Assembly (NCBI GenBank): GCA_029582155.1
Contig: CM055905.1
Location: 64,509,952 to 64,573,951, forward strand
Origin: Panopea generosa
Lineage: Eukaryota > Mollusca > Bivalvia > Adapedonta > Hiatellidae
Direction: 5' to 3'
DNA: 64,000 nt
Each line of letters starts with the position of its first letter. Within the stretch, counting starts at the first letter, position 1. Under the pieces are notes generated by a model, which did not search any database, was not told where the DNA came from, and saw nothing but the letters and a program-made list of their open reading frames with translations. Positions 48,401 through 56,051 of the stretch are shown here, piece by piece. A program made the position numbers and the translations under genes.

Positions 48401-51400
48401 TTCCATCGCATTCATGAAGAGTTTGACATCCCTACCTGATGGCGAAGGGGATAATCCAGTAAAGAAATTAAAGTGCCTGTAAAATACTTGTAAACATGTG
48501 CACTTTGTGCTTGCACATTATCCTCTGTTGAGGGTGTTGCAGTGTAAGTAAGATAGAAAGGAAGAATTATAAAGGTTTACAATGCGCCTGGAGATGGCAA
48601 CTGTTTTTCCCTACTGCCTGATGGGGCTGTGCATTGGCGTTTTTTCATTGGCGTTGCATATCGCGATACTTCATTTTCAGAATGAATGTATCAGATTATT
48701 GTGCCAGCTAGTGATGCACCGGTTGACAATATAGACTTGGACTATTATGCCGCATGGTGATACATCGGTTGACAACATAATATCAGACTATTGTGCCAGC
48801 TAGTGATGCACCGGTTGACAACATAGTATCAAACTTATGCCAGTTAGTGAAGCACCGGTTGACAACATAGTATCAGACTATTATGCCACCAAGTGTTGCA
48901 TCAGTTGACAACATAGTATCAGACTATTGTACCAGCTAGTGATGCACTGGTTGACAACATAGTATCAGACTATTGCGACAGCTGGTGATACATCGTTTGG
49001 CAACATAGTTTCAGACTATTGTGCCAGCTAGTGATGCATTGGTTGACAATATAGTATCAGACTTTTGTGACAGCTAGTGAGTGGTGCACAGGTTGACAAC
49101 ATGGTAGCAGCCTATTGCAACAGCTAGTGATGCACTGGTTGACAACATAGTGGCAGACTATTGTGACAGCTAGTGATGCACCAGTTGACAACATAGTAAC
49201 AGACTAGACGACAGGGAAAACATATCTCTATAGAAATGTTTGTTTTTATCTGTATGAAAATACCGAGGCAACTAATAGCATCTTGCTTCTTAAGTACATT
49301 TTACAGTGATCTTTTTTCAATCATTGTTTCCGAAATGAAAGTGAACAGCATGTTATTTCTCATAGCTACAACAGTAGAACATATGAAGTGATCACCTCTA
49401 TTTAGCAACCACACATTTCCTTACTTTTTTTTTATATACATATACTCCTATGTTACTATAATTTCTTTAAAATGCAGAGTAGACAGATTGGTTGGAACTG
49501 TTTAAATACTTGAAAAGCAGCATTTATATTAAACAGTTGTAATACCATGCCATTTATTTGATACTTTTGGCCGCTTAGGCTTAATTAAAATATTTTGTAG
49601 GGCTGTGTATTGCTTGAGAAATAGTGATGACCGGGCTGGGGATTGAATATACAATCTTCCACAAGCAAGGCGGATGCTTTACCCCTGGGCCACTGGTGCG
49701 GTTTTACAGGATGGAGGATTTCCAGTAAATACTTAACTAGCTCCTCTTCAGCACTGATTGTATGTTAAACCAAACACAGTACTGAACATGCATACTTCTG
49801 TGTTTGAAAATGATTTTAGTTGGTTACTTGCTGTATTGCAATACACTTGATAAATACAGTTGATTAAGGCATGTTATACACGATATGCCATATTGTGATA
49901 TAACGCAATTTCAATATATTGCTACAGTCCTACATTTCCAGTTGATCCACAACAATCCTGCTGGTTGGAAACATTTTTTACCCCACCCCTCCAATAAAAA
50001 TATTGTTGTTTATATAATATATTCTAGGTCTTTGCTTGTCCTTTCTCTGTCCATATCCTTTAAAAGGATTTTCAGATTGGCTGCATATTAAAAATGTCCC
50101 CTACCTACCTACCCACCTCCTATCTGGTATGGGTTTGAAGTGGCAAACAAACAATTTTTTAAGGGTGGTCTTAGTTATCACATATTCAGATAATATAATG
50201 TACACTTGGTTTGTGGTGTCGGGGTACATCTCTATAGTGTAAGCTAGCACACTTTTCTGTTTGAAAAGAGTTCCAGGTTCAAGTCCTGGTGGGGATCTTG
50301 ACACCCTTACGAGGTTGTACAAACTAAAAACTCCATTATATTTGTCAAAATTTAAATAAAAGTGTAATAGATGGTGTAAATACAATGCCGACCTTTCTTT
50401 ACCAAGACTGTACACATGAGTGCCCATAGCCAATTGACACAGGTAATTATTATATATACATGTATAAGACAATACAATTGGTATGGGCGTAAAGCTATAT
50501 GAATGTGGCAACTAGAACTATTACCTGAATACATATAGACAACCAGGTTGGACTCAAAACCAGTCTCAAAATGTTACAATCATGTAGTAATGAAAGTAAA
50601 TAAAACAGAAGAGATGAAGCTAACAGAGAAATACCACAAGTTCTGTTTGTTTACAATAACTGAGACATATACATTAAGTCACTGACAATATAGTTAAACA
50701 TGTGTTAGTGGTCACCTTTATTAAGAAACCATTTGTTGTAAACAGCCACAACCTAGACACCGGATTCTGTCAGCCAGAACTATAATATGAATGTAAGTGT
50801 TGTTTAAAACATTCTGTACAAATTATTTTACCAAATAATTCTTTAAGGACTGCACCCAAATATGTACATCTATGGGTTGTTGTTTTACTACCAGGTATTT
50901 AACCATGATAAGTGATATCATTTAATCAAATAGGTGATATCATTTATAGTACAAGTAATATCACTTATTCGATTTATGAATAAGTGATATCCTCTATTCA
51001 AATAAGTGATATTACCTCTTTGAATAAGTGATATCTCTTATTAATATGGTTAAATAGAAAAACAGCACCCCATATACATAAAATCTTTTTGGTGATATAT
51101 TTCAAAAAGTGGATTATTCAACCAGTTACTGGTTTATGTCACTGATTCAACCAAAGTTGAAAAATTAAGAATTACTATATACTACTTAAAAAGACTGTTA
51201 CACTGATATATACTTAATGAAACACATAAAAAATATTTGGTGGCAATTTATTCCCTAAACAAAAATAGATTTGACACAAAAGTAGCACCTCTGCACAAGT
51301 AAGTCCATTTGTATCCCGCTATATACCTTTGGTAACTGAGGTTACTTGTTATATGTCTTTGGTATCCTAGAAAAAACATTTATGCTAAATAATTTTTCAC

Positions 51401-52529
51401 ATTGTAGTTAAAATTAGAAATATTAAAAAATGTCTCTATCCCTGGTTGCTGATTATCCTACTTTGTCTTTTTGGCACTCTAGATTACTACAGCAAATATA
51501 CATCAAAATTTAAGAAATACTAAAAAAAAATGTCTTTATTTCTGGTTACTTAGTTATCCTTTTTTGTGCATAGCACATGGTCCAGTGGTAGAGCACCAAA
51601 CCCATGATCAGAGGGTCGTGGGTTCGATCCTCCGCCATGGCTATGTGTGATGTCGTTCAGCAAGACACATTCCCGCATATGCTTAATACTGGTTCTAACC
51701 AGGAAGTCTTCGAGCGTGATTTGTCGAAGTTGTAAGAACTTGTTTCACAATCGAAGTAAAAATAAATAAGTTTAAACAATCCTTTCTTATCTTTTGTAAC
51801 TGATGGTTACGACAGCAAATATTCAACATCCAAGCAAGGACCTACATAGATTCTATATACTTCTTTGAGCGGACTTGCACATGGACTTACAAACAGACTT
51901 ACATATTTTGGCCCATATATGAAACGATAAAAATGCTATACAACTGTATTTTCTATTAAACTTTATGGCAATTTATTATTTTGACAGTTATAAATCTTAT
52001 CCTGATACACTGATATTAAATAATTTACATATACATTGACTGGAATCGATAAATCCCCTTTTAGGCAGTGCCTTATTACATATTATTACTATTAAAATAA
52101 AAGAGTAAAAAGTGGGGCCGGATTCTCCATGGCCGTTTTGGAGCATGGCCGGATTTTCCATGTTTCAGCAAACAGCTAGACTGGCTGATTCCTGTTCCTG
52201 ATGGTTCATGGGAAGAAAGAGTTGTATGTCTCATGCCAAATTAAACAAGCCAAACAACATAAATTACCTTGTAAGTACTTTGCAAACTCTTTCCACTTTG
52301 GGGCGAACTTTATACAGTGTCCGCACCAGCTGTTGTAAAATTCAACTATCCATGCCGAGGTGGAACCCACCACGGTAGTGGGGAAATTCCCCCCATCCAG
52401 GACCACTACGTCATCTGTCGCCGAGTACAGACCTAAATCCTTTTCTCCGGTGGCTGTCTGACACAATACTAATAATAAAAGAACTTGATATACGAAGAAA
52501 ACACTGAAATTCTTCCCGTTTCCATTCAT
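29362..52529 (-). CDS. QSOX: quiescin sulfhydryl oxidase (QSOX), ten exons, 673 aa
   Basis: QSOX is an FAD-linked oxidase of the secretory pathway that makes disulfides in client proteins and reduces O2 to H2O2. Exons on the minus strand are 52268-52529, 43872-43972, 40631-40779, 40305-40395, 36681-36817, 35947-36108, 34237-34366, 32856-32972, 30520-30658 and 29362-30095. All junctions are GT/AG, and the total is 2022 bp in one frame. Residues 1-28 look like a signal peptide. The thioredoxin domain has WCGHC (C69, C72). A second, redox-inactive thioredoxin-like domain follows, with FGITTFPS. Then come the helical linker ([14 protein letters not shown]) and the Erv/FAD domain, with WVGCEGS, YPCGMW, FFGCSTC (C452, C455), [13 protein letters not shown] and a third CxxC, CSDC (C512, C515). 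One membrane segment lies at about 639-662, before a short basic tail. The length is close to animal QSOX proteins. The catalytic cysteines are intact, so the gene looks functional. Exon 7 and the stop codon are embedded in minisatellites. Confidence 0.95.
30130..30290. mobile_element. family E MITE-like repeat in QSOX intron 9
   Basis: It contains TTAAAACAGGTTAATGCTTA and ends TTTCACAGGTTTGACTGTAC, matching family E. It is diverged. Confidence 0.55.
30775..30957. mobile_element. family E MITE-like repeat in QSOX intron 8
   Basis: It opens GTCCACCTCTATTAAGCAGT and closes CTTAATAGAGGTGGCCGCTT. The two ends are complementary over about 18 bp, which is the clearest sign of terminal inverted repeats in this family. 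Confidence 0.65.
31195..31272. repeat. short array of CCGAGGTAG units
   Basis: TTCCGAGGTAGTGTCCCGAG followed by GTAGCATTCCGAGGTAGTG alternates for about 2.5 periods of 31 bp (half-unit 15-16 bp). Confidence 0.8.
31560..31890. repeat. dispersed bivalve-type repeat in QSOX intron 8
   Basis: Phrases such as CATGCAAAGTTTAAATTCAA and GCAAGGGCAATAACTCTACA are typical of a widespread bivalve repeat; I recognise this from memory. The overlapping open frames on both strands are not considered genes. Confidence 0.45.
32041..32179. mobile_element. 139-bp MITE with 30-bp terminal inverted repeats
   Basis: The left arm 32041-32070 and the right arm 32150-32179 are reverse complements with one mismatch (both contain TTTTACAGTGTTTTGTACAA on their own strands). 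The interior is AT-rich and non-coding. The element lies in QSOX intron 8. Confidence 0.85.
32670..32830 (-). mobile_element. family D SINE in QSOX intron 8
   Basis: On the minus strand a tRNA-like head (CCCAGATAGCTCAGTCTGTA) is followed by GATGATTGATATAGGACATT and TAGTCTCTCACTGCTGATAC, as in the other D copies. Confidence 0.7.
33170..33680. repeat. dispersed repeat with three ~150-bp internal units in QSOX intron 7
   Basis: GTTGCCATAGCAACCACAAT, GTTGTCATAGCAATCCTGAT and GTTGCCATAGCAAGCATTAT recur at about 150-bp spacing, each followed by related CTGAAAAAAT and TTGCAAAGTTTC segments. It ends in CCTGACGGACGGACACCTGA and CCCCTCCGGTGAAACTGG, which resemble known bivalve repeat ends. Confidence 0.6.
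33985..34200. repeat. 25-bp tandem repeat in QSOX intron 7
   Basis: About 8.5 units of GCGTCTATATTAGAGGTGTC plus CAAAG. The first five are nearly identical and the last three have drifted. The array ends about 40 bp from the exon 7 donor. Confidence 0.9.
34340..35325 (-). repeat. 39-bp minisatellite built from the exon 7 splice acceptor of QSOX
   Basis: About 25 units. On the minus strand a unit reads TTTCTATTTCAG, then ACCCGGTGTGTATATGTAGG and TCTGACG. The authentic exon 7 junction reads TTTCTATTTCAG|ACCCGGTGTGTACATGCAGG. The last unit (34361-34399) is thus the real splice site, and the upstream units are copies of it in the same orientation. A stray partial unit lies near 35440. Long open frames on both strands here ([13 protein letters not shown]-like) come from the 13-codon period. 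Confidence 0.95.
35540..35875 (-). mobile_element. family D SINE in QSOX intron 6
   Basis: On the plus strand it reads TTTTATGCTATCAAGGGCTT, TTCCTGGGATCCTGGAAGGT, ATCAATCATCACAGAGAC and ATTCAAACTCATGACCCCTG, then a tRNA-like head. It is the most complete D copy in the window. Confidence 0.75.
36130..36300. mobile_element. family E MITE-like repeat in QSOX intron 5
   Basis: It runs from GTTAGTGGCCACCTCTATTA to TGAGACAGGTTTAATTGTAG. Confidence 0.55.
36367..36470 (+). mobile_element. family B SINE head in QSOX intron 5
   Basis: A tRNA-like AGGTAGTGAAGTGGATAAAG and GGTTGAGAGTTTGATCCTGA are followed by AGATGCCTCTCAAAAACAGG. The 3' part is lost. Confidence 0.6.
36925..37372. repeat. family D fragment plus a dispersed bivalve-type repeat in QSOX intron 4
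   Basis: The first 95 bp match the family D body (ATGCCATCGAGGGCCAACAG). From 37030, TTGATGACTAGGAAGGCTTG and TGTAAAGTTTCAAG occur twice, about 180 bp apart. The stretch ends GACACCGACGTCTGGGTGAG and TAGAATAGCTCTC, which I recognise as the end of a common bivalve repeat. Confidence 0.55.
37790..38100 (-). mobile_element. family D SINE, composite, in QSOX intron 4
   Basis: The body TTTATGCCATCAAAGGATAA and TTCCTGGGATTTAGGAAGGC matches family D. It then runs into ATGATACCCCACCCAGTCAC, which also occurs at 43490-43520. Confidence 0.6.
38270..38965. mobile_element. dispersed element interrupted by a family F MITE (QSOX intron 4)
   Basis: 38270-38500 resembles 52735-52950 (for example ATCTCTCTACTAAATGTTGATA and CAGTTTGAAGTAAAATT in both). 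38820-38960 resembles 56930-57070 and 61995-62180 (GGATATTTGAAAA and CATAACAT). Between them, 38490-38722 has complementary ends (GGCCATTATAAATTAATTGC and GCAATTAATCTATTATGGCC), which marks a nested MITE. Confidence 0.6.
38968..39152. mobile_element. family F MITE in QSOX intron 4
   Basis: The ends GGCCATTATAAATTAATTAT and TAGCAATTAAGTTATTATGTCC are imperfect inverted repeats around a T/A/G-homopolymer-rich core. Confidence 0.6.
39540..39800 (-). mobile_element. family D SINE in QSOX intron 4
   Basis: TTTATGCCATTGAAAGCTAA, TCCTGGGATCCTCAATGGTA, CAATCATCACGGAGATTGTT and TTCAAACTCATGACCTCTGG are colinear with the copy at 35540-35875. Confidence 0.75.
39960..40270. repeat. dispersed repeat also found in intron 1
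   Basis: TTATTAAATAGAGGCCAAAA, TGACTTCCCAATTGAGGCC and TTTCCAGTTTGCCAAAGCC correspond to 44095-44400. A shorter trace lies at 41220-41335. Confidence 0.65.
40790..41150 (-). repeat. 26-bp minisatellite abutting the QSOX exon 3 acceptor
   Basis: About 13 diverged units of TGCTGAATACCCCTCATAAA plus TATTAT. On the minus strand a unit ends GGTATTCAG|CA, resembling the real acceptor TTTTTATTCAG|CT at 40780, and both are preceded by AATATT. The array starts about 10 bp inside the intron. Confidence 0.85.
41151..42585. other. QSOX intron 2, unrecognised AT-rich part
   Basis: Nothing could be identified except a trace of the 39960-40270 repeat near 41220-41335. Confidence 0.4.
42590..42860 (-). mobile_element. 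family D SINE in QSOX intron 2
   Basis: TTCCTGGGATTCTGAAAGTT, TCTCTGCAAGTAACTGATAA and a tRNA-like end (AACTCAAACTCACGGCCCCT) are in the usual D order. The open frame across it (42588-42884, minus) is not a gene. Confidence 0.7.
43395..43555 (-). mobile_element. family C SINE 3' part in QSOX intron 2
   Basis: On the plus strand it reads ACAAATCACGCTCAAAGTCT, TCCTGGGAAGAACCAGTACC and AAAGGTGTCTTGCTCAAAGA, the antisense of the family C core. Confidence 0.65.
43560..43755 (+). mobile_element. family B SINE, near full length, in QSOX intron 2
   Basis: The tRNA(Val)-like head GGGGCGGTAGTCTAATGGAT and GAGGGTTCGATCCCCAGCTC has good A and B boxes and a CAC-like anticodon. The core TACTGGTTCTACCCAGGAAG and the tail TGAGCTTTCATCGCAATCAA follow. 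It is the best B copy in the window. Confidence 0.85.
44095..44400. repeat. dispersed repeat in QSOX intron 1
   Basis: Same family as 39960-40270 (TTATTAAACAGAGGCCGACA, AGTTTGCTAAAGCCT), with a C-rich insertion at about 44165-44190. Confidence 0.65.
44680..44875 (-). mobile_element. family B SINE in QSOX intron 1
   Basis: TGATGAAAGCTCAGAGCTTA, AGTCCGCTTCCTGGAAAGAA and a tRNA-like end (AATTAAACCCGCAACCTCTG) are the antisense of family B. Confidence 0.75.
45358..45420 (+). repeat. (TCTG)n microsatellite
   Basis: About 15 uninterrupted TCTG repeats in QSOX intron 1. Confidence 0.95.
45421..46860. other. QSOX intron 1, unrecognised part
   Basis: No exon, RNA gene or repeat is supported. Open frames at 45466-45687 (+) and 46355-46621 (-) have no motif. 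Confidence 0.4.
46864..46886. repeat. perfect GC-rich hairpin
   Basis: TCACCGGCGC, AAA, GCGCCGGTGA form a perfect 10-bp stem with a 3-nt loop in an AT-rich setting. It is followed within a few bases by a further half-arm, ATCACCGG. Confidence 0.85.
47896..48035 (+). mobile_element. 5S rRNA-derived repeat, copy 1 (QSOX intron 1)
   Basis: 47975-48028 resembles the internal control region of 5S rRNA: GTTGAGCAATGAAG matches the AGCTAAGCAGGGTC (A box) region, and TTAGTACTCGGATGGGTGAC matches TTAGTACTTGGATGGGAGAC (C box). The flanks are not 5S. It is a 5S-headed retroposon or 5S pseudogene. Confidence 0.7.
48181..48313 (+). mobile_element. 5S rRNA-derived repeat, copy 2 (QSOX intron 1)
   Basis: This is the second copy of the block at 47896-48035. 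It has a slightly better A box (AGTTAAGCAACG) and the same TAGTACTCGGATGGGTGAC C box. The spacer between the copies (48036-48180) contains GGAACTGCGGGAAGCCACAG. Confidence 0.7.
48690..49207 (+). repeat. 46-bp tandem repeat, ~11 copies
   Basis: The unit is ACTATTGTGCCAGCTAGTGA, TGCACCGGTTGACAACATAG and TATCAG. It is moderately diverged and lies in QSOX intron 1. Confidence 0.9.
49620..49705 (-). mobile_element. tRNA-like SINE head in QSOX intron 1
   Basis: The minus strand reads CACCAGTGGCCCAGGGGTAA, then GATTGTATATTCAATCCCCA. The A and B boxes are recognisable but degraded. Confidence 0.45.
50228..50297 (+). tRNA. tRNA-like cloverleaf with a GTT anticodon, possible tRNA-Asn pseudogene
   Basis: The acceptor ATCTCTA pairs with TGGGGAT (two G-U pairs). 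The D stem GTG/CAC, the anticodon stem CTTTT/AAAAG around the loop CTGTTTG, and the T stem CCAGG/CCTGG around TTCAAGT all pair. The D loop lacks the usual GG and the A box is imperfect, so expression is doubtful. A SINE head is the main alternative. Confidence 0.4.
50695..50765. mobile_element. family E fragment in QSOX intron 1
   Basis: TGTTAGTGGTCACCTTTATT and AAGAAACCATTTGTTGTAAA match the family E left end only. Confidence 0.5.
50896..51056. mobile_element. 161-bp foldback element of ATAAGTGATATC modules
   Basis: The ends TATTTAACCAT (50896-50906) and ATGGTTAAATA (51046-51056) are perfect inverted repeats. Inside, AATAAGTGATAT-type modules recur about six times in both orientations. Confidence 0.8.
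51565..51770 (+). mobile_element. family C SINE in QSOX intron 1
   Basis: The head CATGGTCCAGTGGTAGAGCA and TCGTGGGTTCGATCCTCCGC is followed by the core TACTGGTTCTAACCAGGAAG and the tail CTTCGAGCGTGATTTGTCGA. It is a near full-length, low-divergence copy. Confidence 0.85.
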
Positions 52530-52639
52530 TTTCCACGTAACATGTTTTTATTGACAAACAATTTTATCTCCGGAAAAGAAGAGTGCTTTCAGACTGGGTA
52601 TTGTCCAATTATCTACGTGACAGTCTGCACATCCCAAGG

Positions 52640-52990
52640 GCAATCGTATATACTCGGCCAATTTCGTCAGCCTTCGGCAGGTGTTCCCAGTGATACAAAG
52701 GGCTGCGTTCAGTCAAGGACTTACATAGAAGAATAGCACACGTGCATCTCTCTACTAAATGTTGATAAAACAGCATGCGAAGCATTAATAATTTGGCCAA
52801 TTAATCGTTCAAGTTTCACAGGCAAATGATTTCATTTACATAAAATGTAATGTGTATGTAATTTTAGTTGTTTTATAATGTTTTGCACACGCATAATGAC
52901 ATTGAATGTAAAATGATTCCAGTTTGAAGTAAAATTTCCATTATTTTTCTTGATTTTTATACAAGTTTTGTTCTCATATTATCTATTTCG
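52640..52990. repeat. dispersed element next to the QSOX start
   Basis: TATACTCGGCCAATTTCGTC and GTCAAGGACTTACATAGAAG, then sequence shared with 38270-38500 (CTCTACTAAATGTTGATAAA). The TATACTCGGCCAATT block recurs at 58797-58815 and, inverted, at 59825-59845. The copy lies within about 110 bp of the QSOX ATG and may overlap its promoter. Confidence 0.6.
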
Positions 52991-53154
52991 TTTAATACGC
53001 ATGTACAAGTTACGATGGTTTTATCTGACGCTCAAACGTTCGTCCGAAACTATGTAGGTCATTTTACATGTTTGTTTGTTGTTATTACATTAAAATATAT
53101 GCGTTAAAATCGGAAGTTTCTTTTTTATTTTGGTCACTGCCTGTTAATTCTTGA

Positions 53155-53370
53155 AGGGTTCCTCTAAAGCGCCGTCTCTTGATCACTTACCTCTCAATAC
53201 TACGGCCGTAGGTTCGAGTCCCGATCGCTCCAAAAACTTTATATGTGAGAAAGTTTCCAGCTACTTGCGGAAGGAAGGTGGTTCTACTCAGGCTTAGGTA
53301 TTCATCCAACAATAAAACTAGAGATGCCATATAAAACCGGAAATGTATTGAAAATGGCGTTATTTATATA
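53155..53370 (+). mobile_element. family A SINE
   Basis: GCGCCGTCTCTTGATCACTT and CGTAGGTTCGAGTCCCGATC (B box) are followed by GTGAGAAAGTTTCCAGCTAC, GGTGGTTCTACTCAGGC and ACAATAAAACTAGAGATGCC. Confidence 0.85.
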
Positions 53371-53521
53371 CCCCATTAAAAAAAAATAATTCTAGGAATT
53401 TATCTCTAGTTCTCGTGTGCTCTGTCGAGGAGAGATAAAACATGAGTGTGAGGTAATTTCTTATTTCACATGTAACACTATAAAGTTAATGCGGTGAGAA
53501 AGAGTATCAACATTTGAACTT

Positions 53522-53638
53522 AAACCTCACATTGAAAGGAGATTTCCTGACGTAATATTAACCGACCAATAAGAGTGTACCTCACATTGAAAGGAGATTC
53601 CCTGACGTAGTATTAACCGACCAATAAGAGTGTACCAA
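53522..53638. repeat. 55-bp tandem duplication
   Basis: ACCTCACATTGAAAGGAGAT to ACCGACCAATAAGAGTGT occurs twice in a row, with only a few differences. Each copy has a CCAAT motif. Confidence 0.9.
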
Positions 53639-53869
53639 CTATTGCTGGATGTAGCCATTAGTCAGTCAGTTTATTAAGCCTTCGAAAAGAATTGAATCGG
53701 AATACTAATTAAGAAATCCTTCATAAAAATCATTGATATATCTAATAAGATAAACAAAAGAAAACGTTTTTTATAACTATTGACAAGCATTCATAAGCAA
53801 TATTGATATCTAGAATATGTAAACAGTTTTGTAATGACAACATTACTGATCATACCGGGTTGTATTTTT

Positions 53870-54215
53870 GTTGTTGTTCTGTTACAAGTCTGCATAGTGT
53901 CTCAATGCGTCTATTGCATCCCTATTCCTTTTCCAGTCTTCTATTCTTTCTAACCTTACAAGAACTAAATTGAATTGGTATTAGTGATTTGTCTCTATTA
54001 TTTCAATTGTTATTAGCTGATGGATAATATGTGTACACACTGTGTTTATTTTCTTTTCATTTTGTATTTACTTTATCCTTTTATCATGTGTTATTCCATG
54101 TCATATTTTTTCATTTATTTGTAATATTTTAGGGGAAGGGCCGAACCTAATTTTCTGAGAAGTTGTGGTCCAACCCCACCGCTGCAAATATAAATGCAAT
54201 AAAACATGAATAAAC
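53870..54215 (+). mobile_element. probable LINE 3' end
   Basis: GGGGAAGGGCCGAACCTAAT, TTTCTGAGAAGTTGTGGTCC and AATGCAATAAAACATGAATA resemble 3' tails of non-LTR elements, ending with an AATAAA. No coding part is left, and the assignment is from general recognition. Confidence 0.4.
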
Positions 54216-54227
54216 TAAAGTCATCCA

Positions 54228-54440
54228 GCGTGGTCATACCTATGCCATGTGACGGCCGTACTGGTCATACATATGCCATGTGACGGCCGTACTGGTCATA
54301 CCTATGCCATGTGACGACCGTACTGGTCATACATATGCCATGTGACGACCGTACTGGTCATACATATGCCATGTGACGGCCGTACTGGTCATACATATGC
54401 CATGTGACGGCCGTACTGGTCATACCTATGCCATGTGACT
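54228..54440. repeat. 31-bp tandem repeat, ~7 copies
   Basis: The unit is ACTGGTCATACATATGCCAT plus GTGACGGCCGT, highly uniform. GACGGCCGT/GACGACCGT and CATACATATG/CATACCTATG are the variants. Confidence 0.95.
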
Positions 54441-55685
54441 GGAAAATGGAAATGTAGTTTACACACCTGGAAAATGAACAAACAGAAAAAAAAACGTTCT
54501 AATGCCGCATTATCAGAAAGATTTACCTTTATATATTGCGTAAAAGGTGACGGTTTTTAACAAAACCTCAACTGTTTAACCTCAACTGACAACCAATGAA
54601 ATCGCTTAACATTTTAAAATGACTTGTCGCTCTTATTTGTTAAAACAGCCTTTCTTAATAATTACTAGTAGTATTTCGTCATCACTGCGCATGCGTGAAT
54701 AACATTGCACAGACTCCACCCTTTTTGACTCTGAACAAGTCTTGTACAAACTACAAGGCCCGCGTGAGCTATGATTAGAAACGGCTTAAGCAACGGATAG
54801 GCTTCCGAACATCAATCATCGTAGCTTTCATCATAGCTCCGGAGCGCCCAGAGTTGCATAAACTGCCAGTAAAATTACATTTAACACAAAGCCAGTTAGT
54901 TTCCGTTAAGTAAACAATTTAACAATTAAGAAACCCCGGTCGCTCCCTGCTGTCGCTCCCTGTTTTTGGGTTTCTTACTGTCTGCGGTCGCTCCCTTTGG
55001 GTTTCTTAATTTTATTTTTTATTTTTTTTTTTTACTTAATGAACACTATCACACAGTGCAGAATTTTATAAAATGATTATTATCGATGTCATTGGTGATA
55101 AAAAACTATCCAGTACTTTTCGTGGGCGACATGGTAACTTTTCTATATTTTTAGCTAATTTCCCAAACTTTTTACCTTTAAGTTGTGTCCTCAACAATAC
55201 GTTCTCATTTTTTCTTGTTTTATAATTTTCTAAAAAATTCGGATGCATTTGTCATTGGTGATTCATTTTCGATTAAATCAAGTTTTGTAAAATATTTAGC
55301 CGTACAAATATCAATTTGTGTCTGCGCCCATGCTTTGTTTTTGAAACACTTCGATTAAATGAACTTCTTGACACTGTATGCCGGTGAACAGAGACTTAAT
55401 TACAATGAGTCACTGATGTTACCGATTCCATGACAGTGAAATGGTTGATTGAAGTGTTTGAAAAAAAAGGCACAACTCATCTGAACGACTTTAAATGCTG
55501 TGGGTATCCCCCATTTATGAGCTTATCAGCATTTTGTTTTGTATTATCGCAATCTTGACCTAGTTGCCTTTAACATATGATTGACTCAATCGTGCACACT
55601 CGGTAATTTCCGCCATCTCTCGACATTAGGAACATCAACGAGGTGTATCGAATTAAGTTGACTGTGTTACAAACCATAGTATTTC
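54441..55685. other. intergenic DNA between QSOX and the Gly/Tyr-rich gene
   Basis: A short GGTCGCTCCCTG repeat flanked by inverted TAAGAAACCC/GGGTTTCTTA lies at 54929-54999. Nothing else is supported. Confidence 0.4.
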
Positions 55686-55851
55686 TCATACGTGACACTT
55701 GCTTTTCTAAAAGATAATATCCGAGATAGTTCGATTGTTTGAATCAACCAATCAAAAACGTTATTCGATTATTGCTAAAAATAGTTTTCTTTTATTCTCG
55801 GTCGAACCTGTCAAGACGTTTGTCTTTTAGAAAAGCAAGCGTCGCATATGA
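55686..55851. mobile_element. 166-bp MITE with ~29-bp inverted ends
   Basis: TCATACGTGACACTTGCTTT at the left and AAAGCAAGCGTCGCATATGA at the right are inverted repeats with few mismatches (shared CTTGCTTTTCTAAAAGA). The AT-rich interior is non-coding. Confidence 0.8.
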
Positions 55852-55907
55852 TCAAGACTATACAATCCCAGTTAAAAAAAGCACAGCAATAGTTTGACTT
55901 TTTAAGT

Positions 55908-55913
55908 TTTATT
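55908..55913 (-). terminator. poly(A) signal AATAAA of the Gly/Tyr-rich gene
   Basis: On the minus strand ATATCAATAAAACTT lies about 140 bases after the stop codon, in the last exon, which fits a short 3' UTR. Confidence 0.7.
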
Positions 55914-56051
55914 GATATTATTTAAATTCATAAATAAATAGCAGCAGAAACAAACGAGGTTGTTTGTCTTGTAATGTGGGAAATGCTTATCACGTGAGCA
56001 CTTGGTGATTGCGTCAACGTCACCTGTGGTCTTTGTTACCTAAGATCCTGC

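Noticed and set aside
50101-50511. 136-residue minus-strand open frame
   Set aside because: It overlaps the tRNA-like sequence in QSOX intron 1, and the translation shows no domain or splice support.
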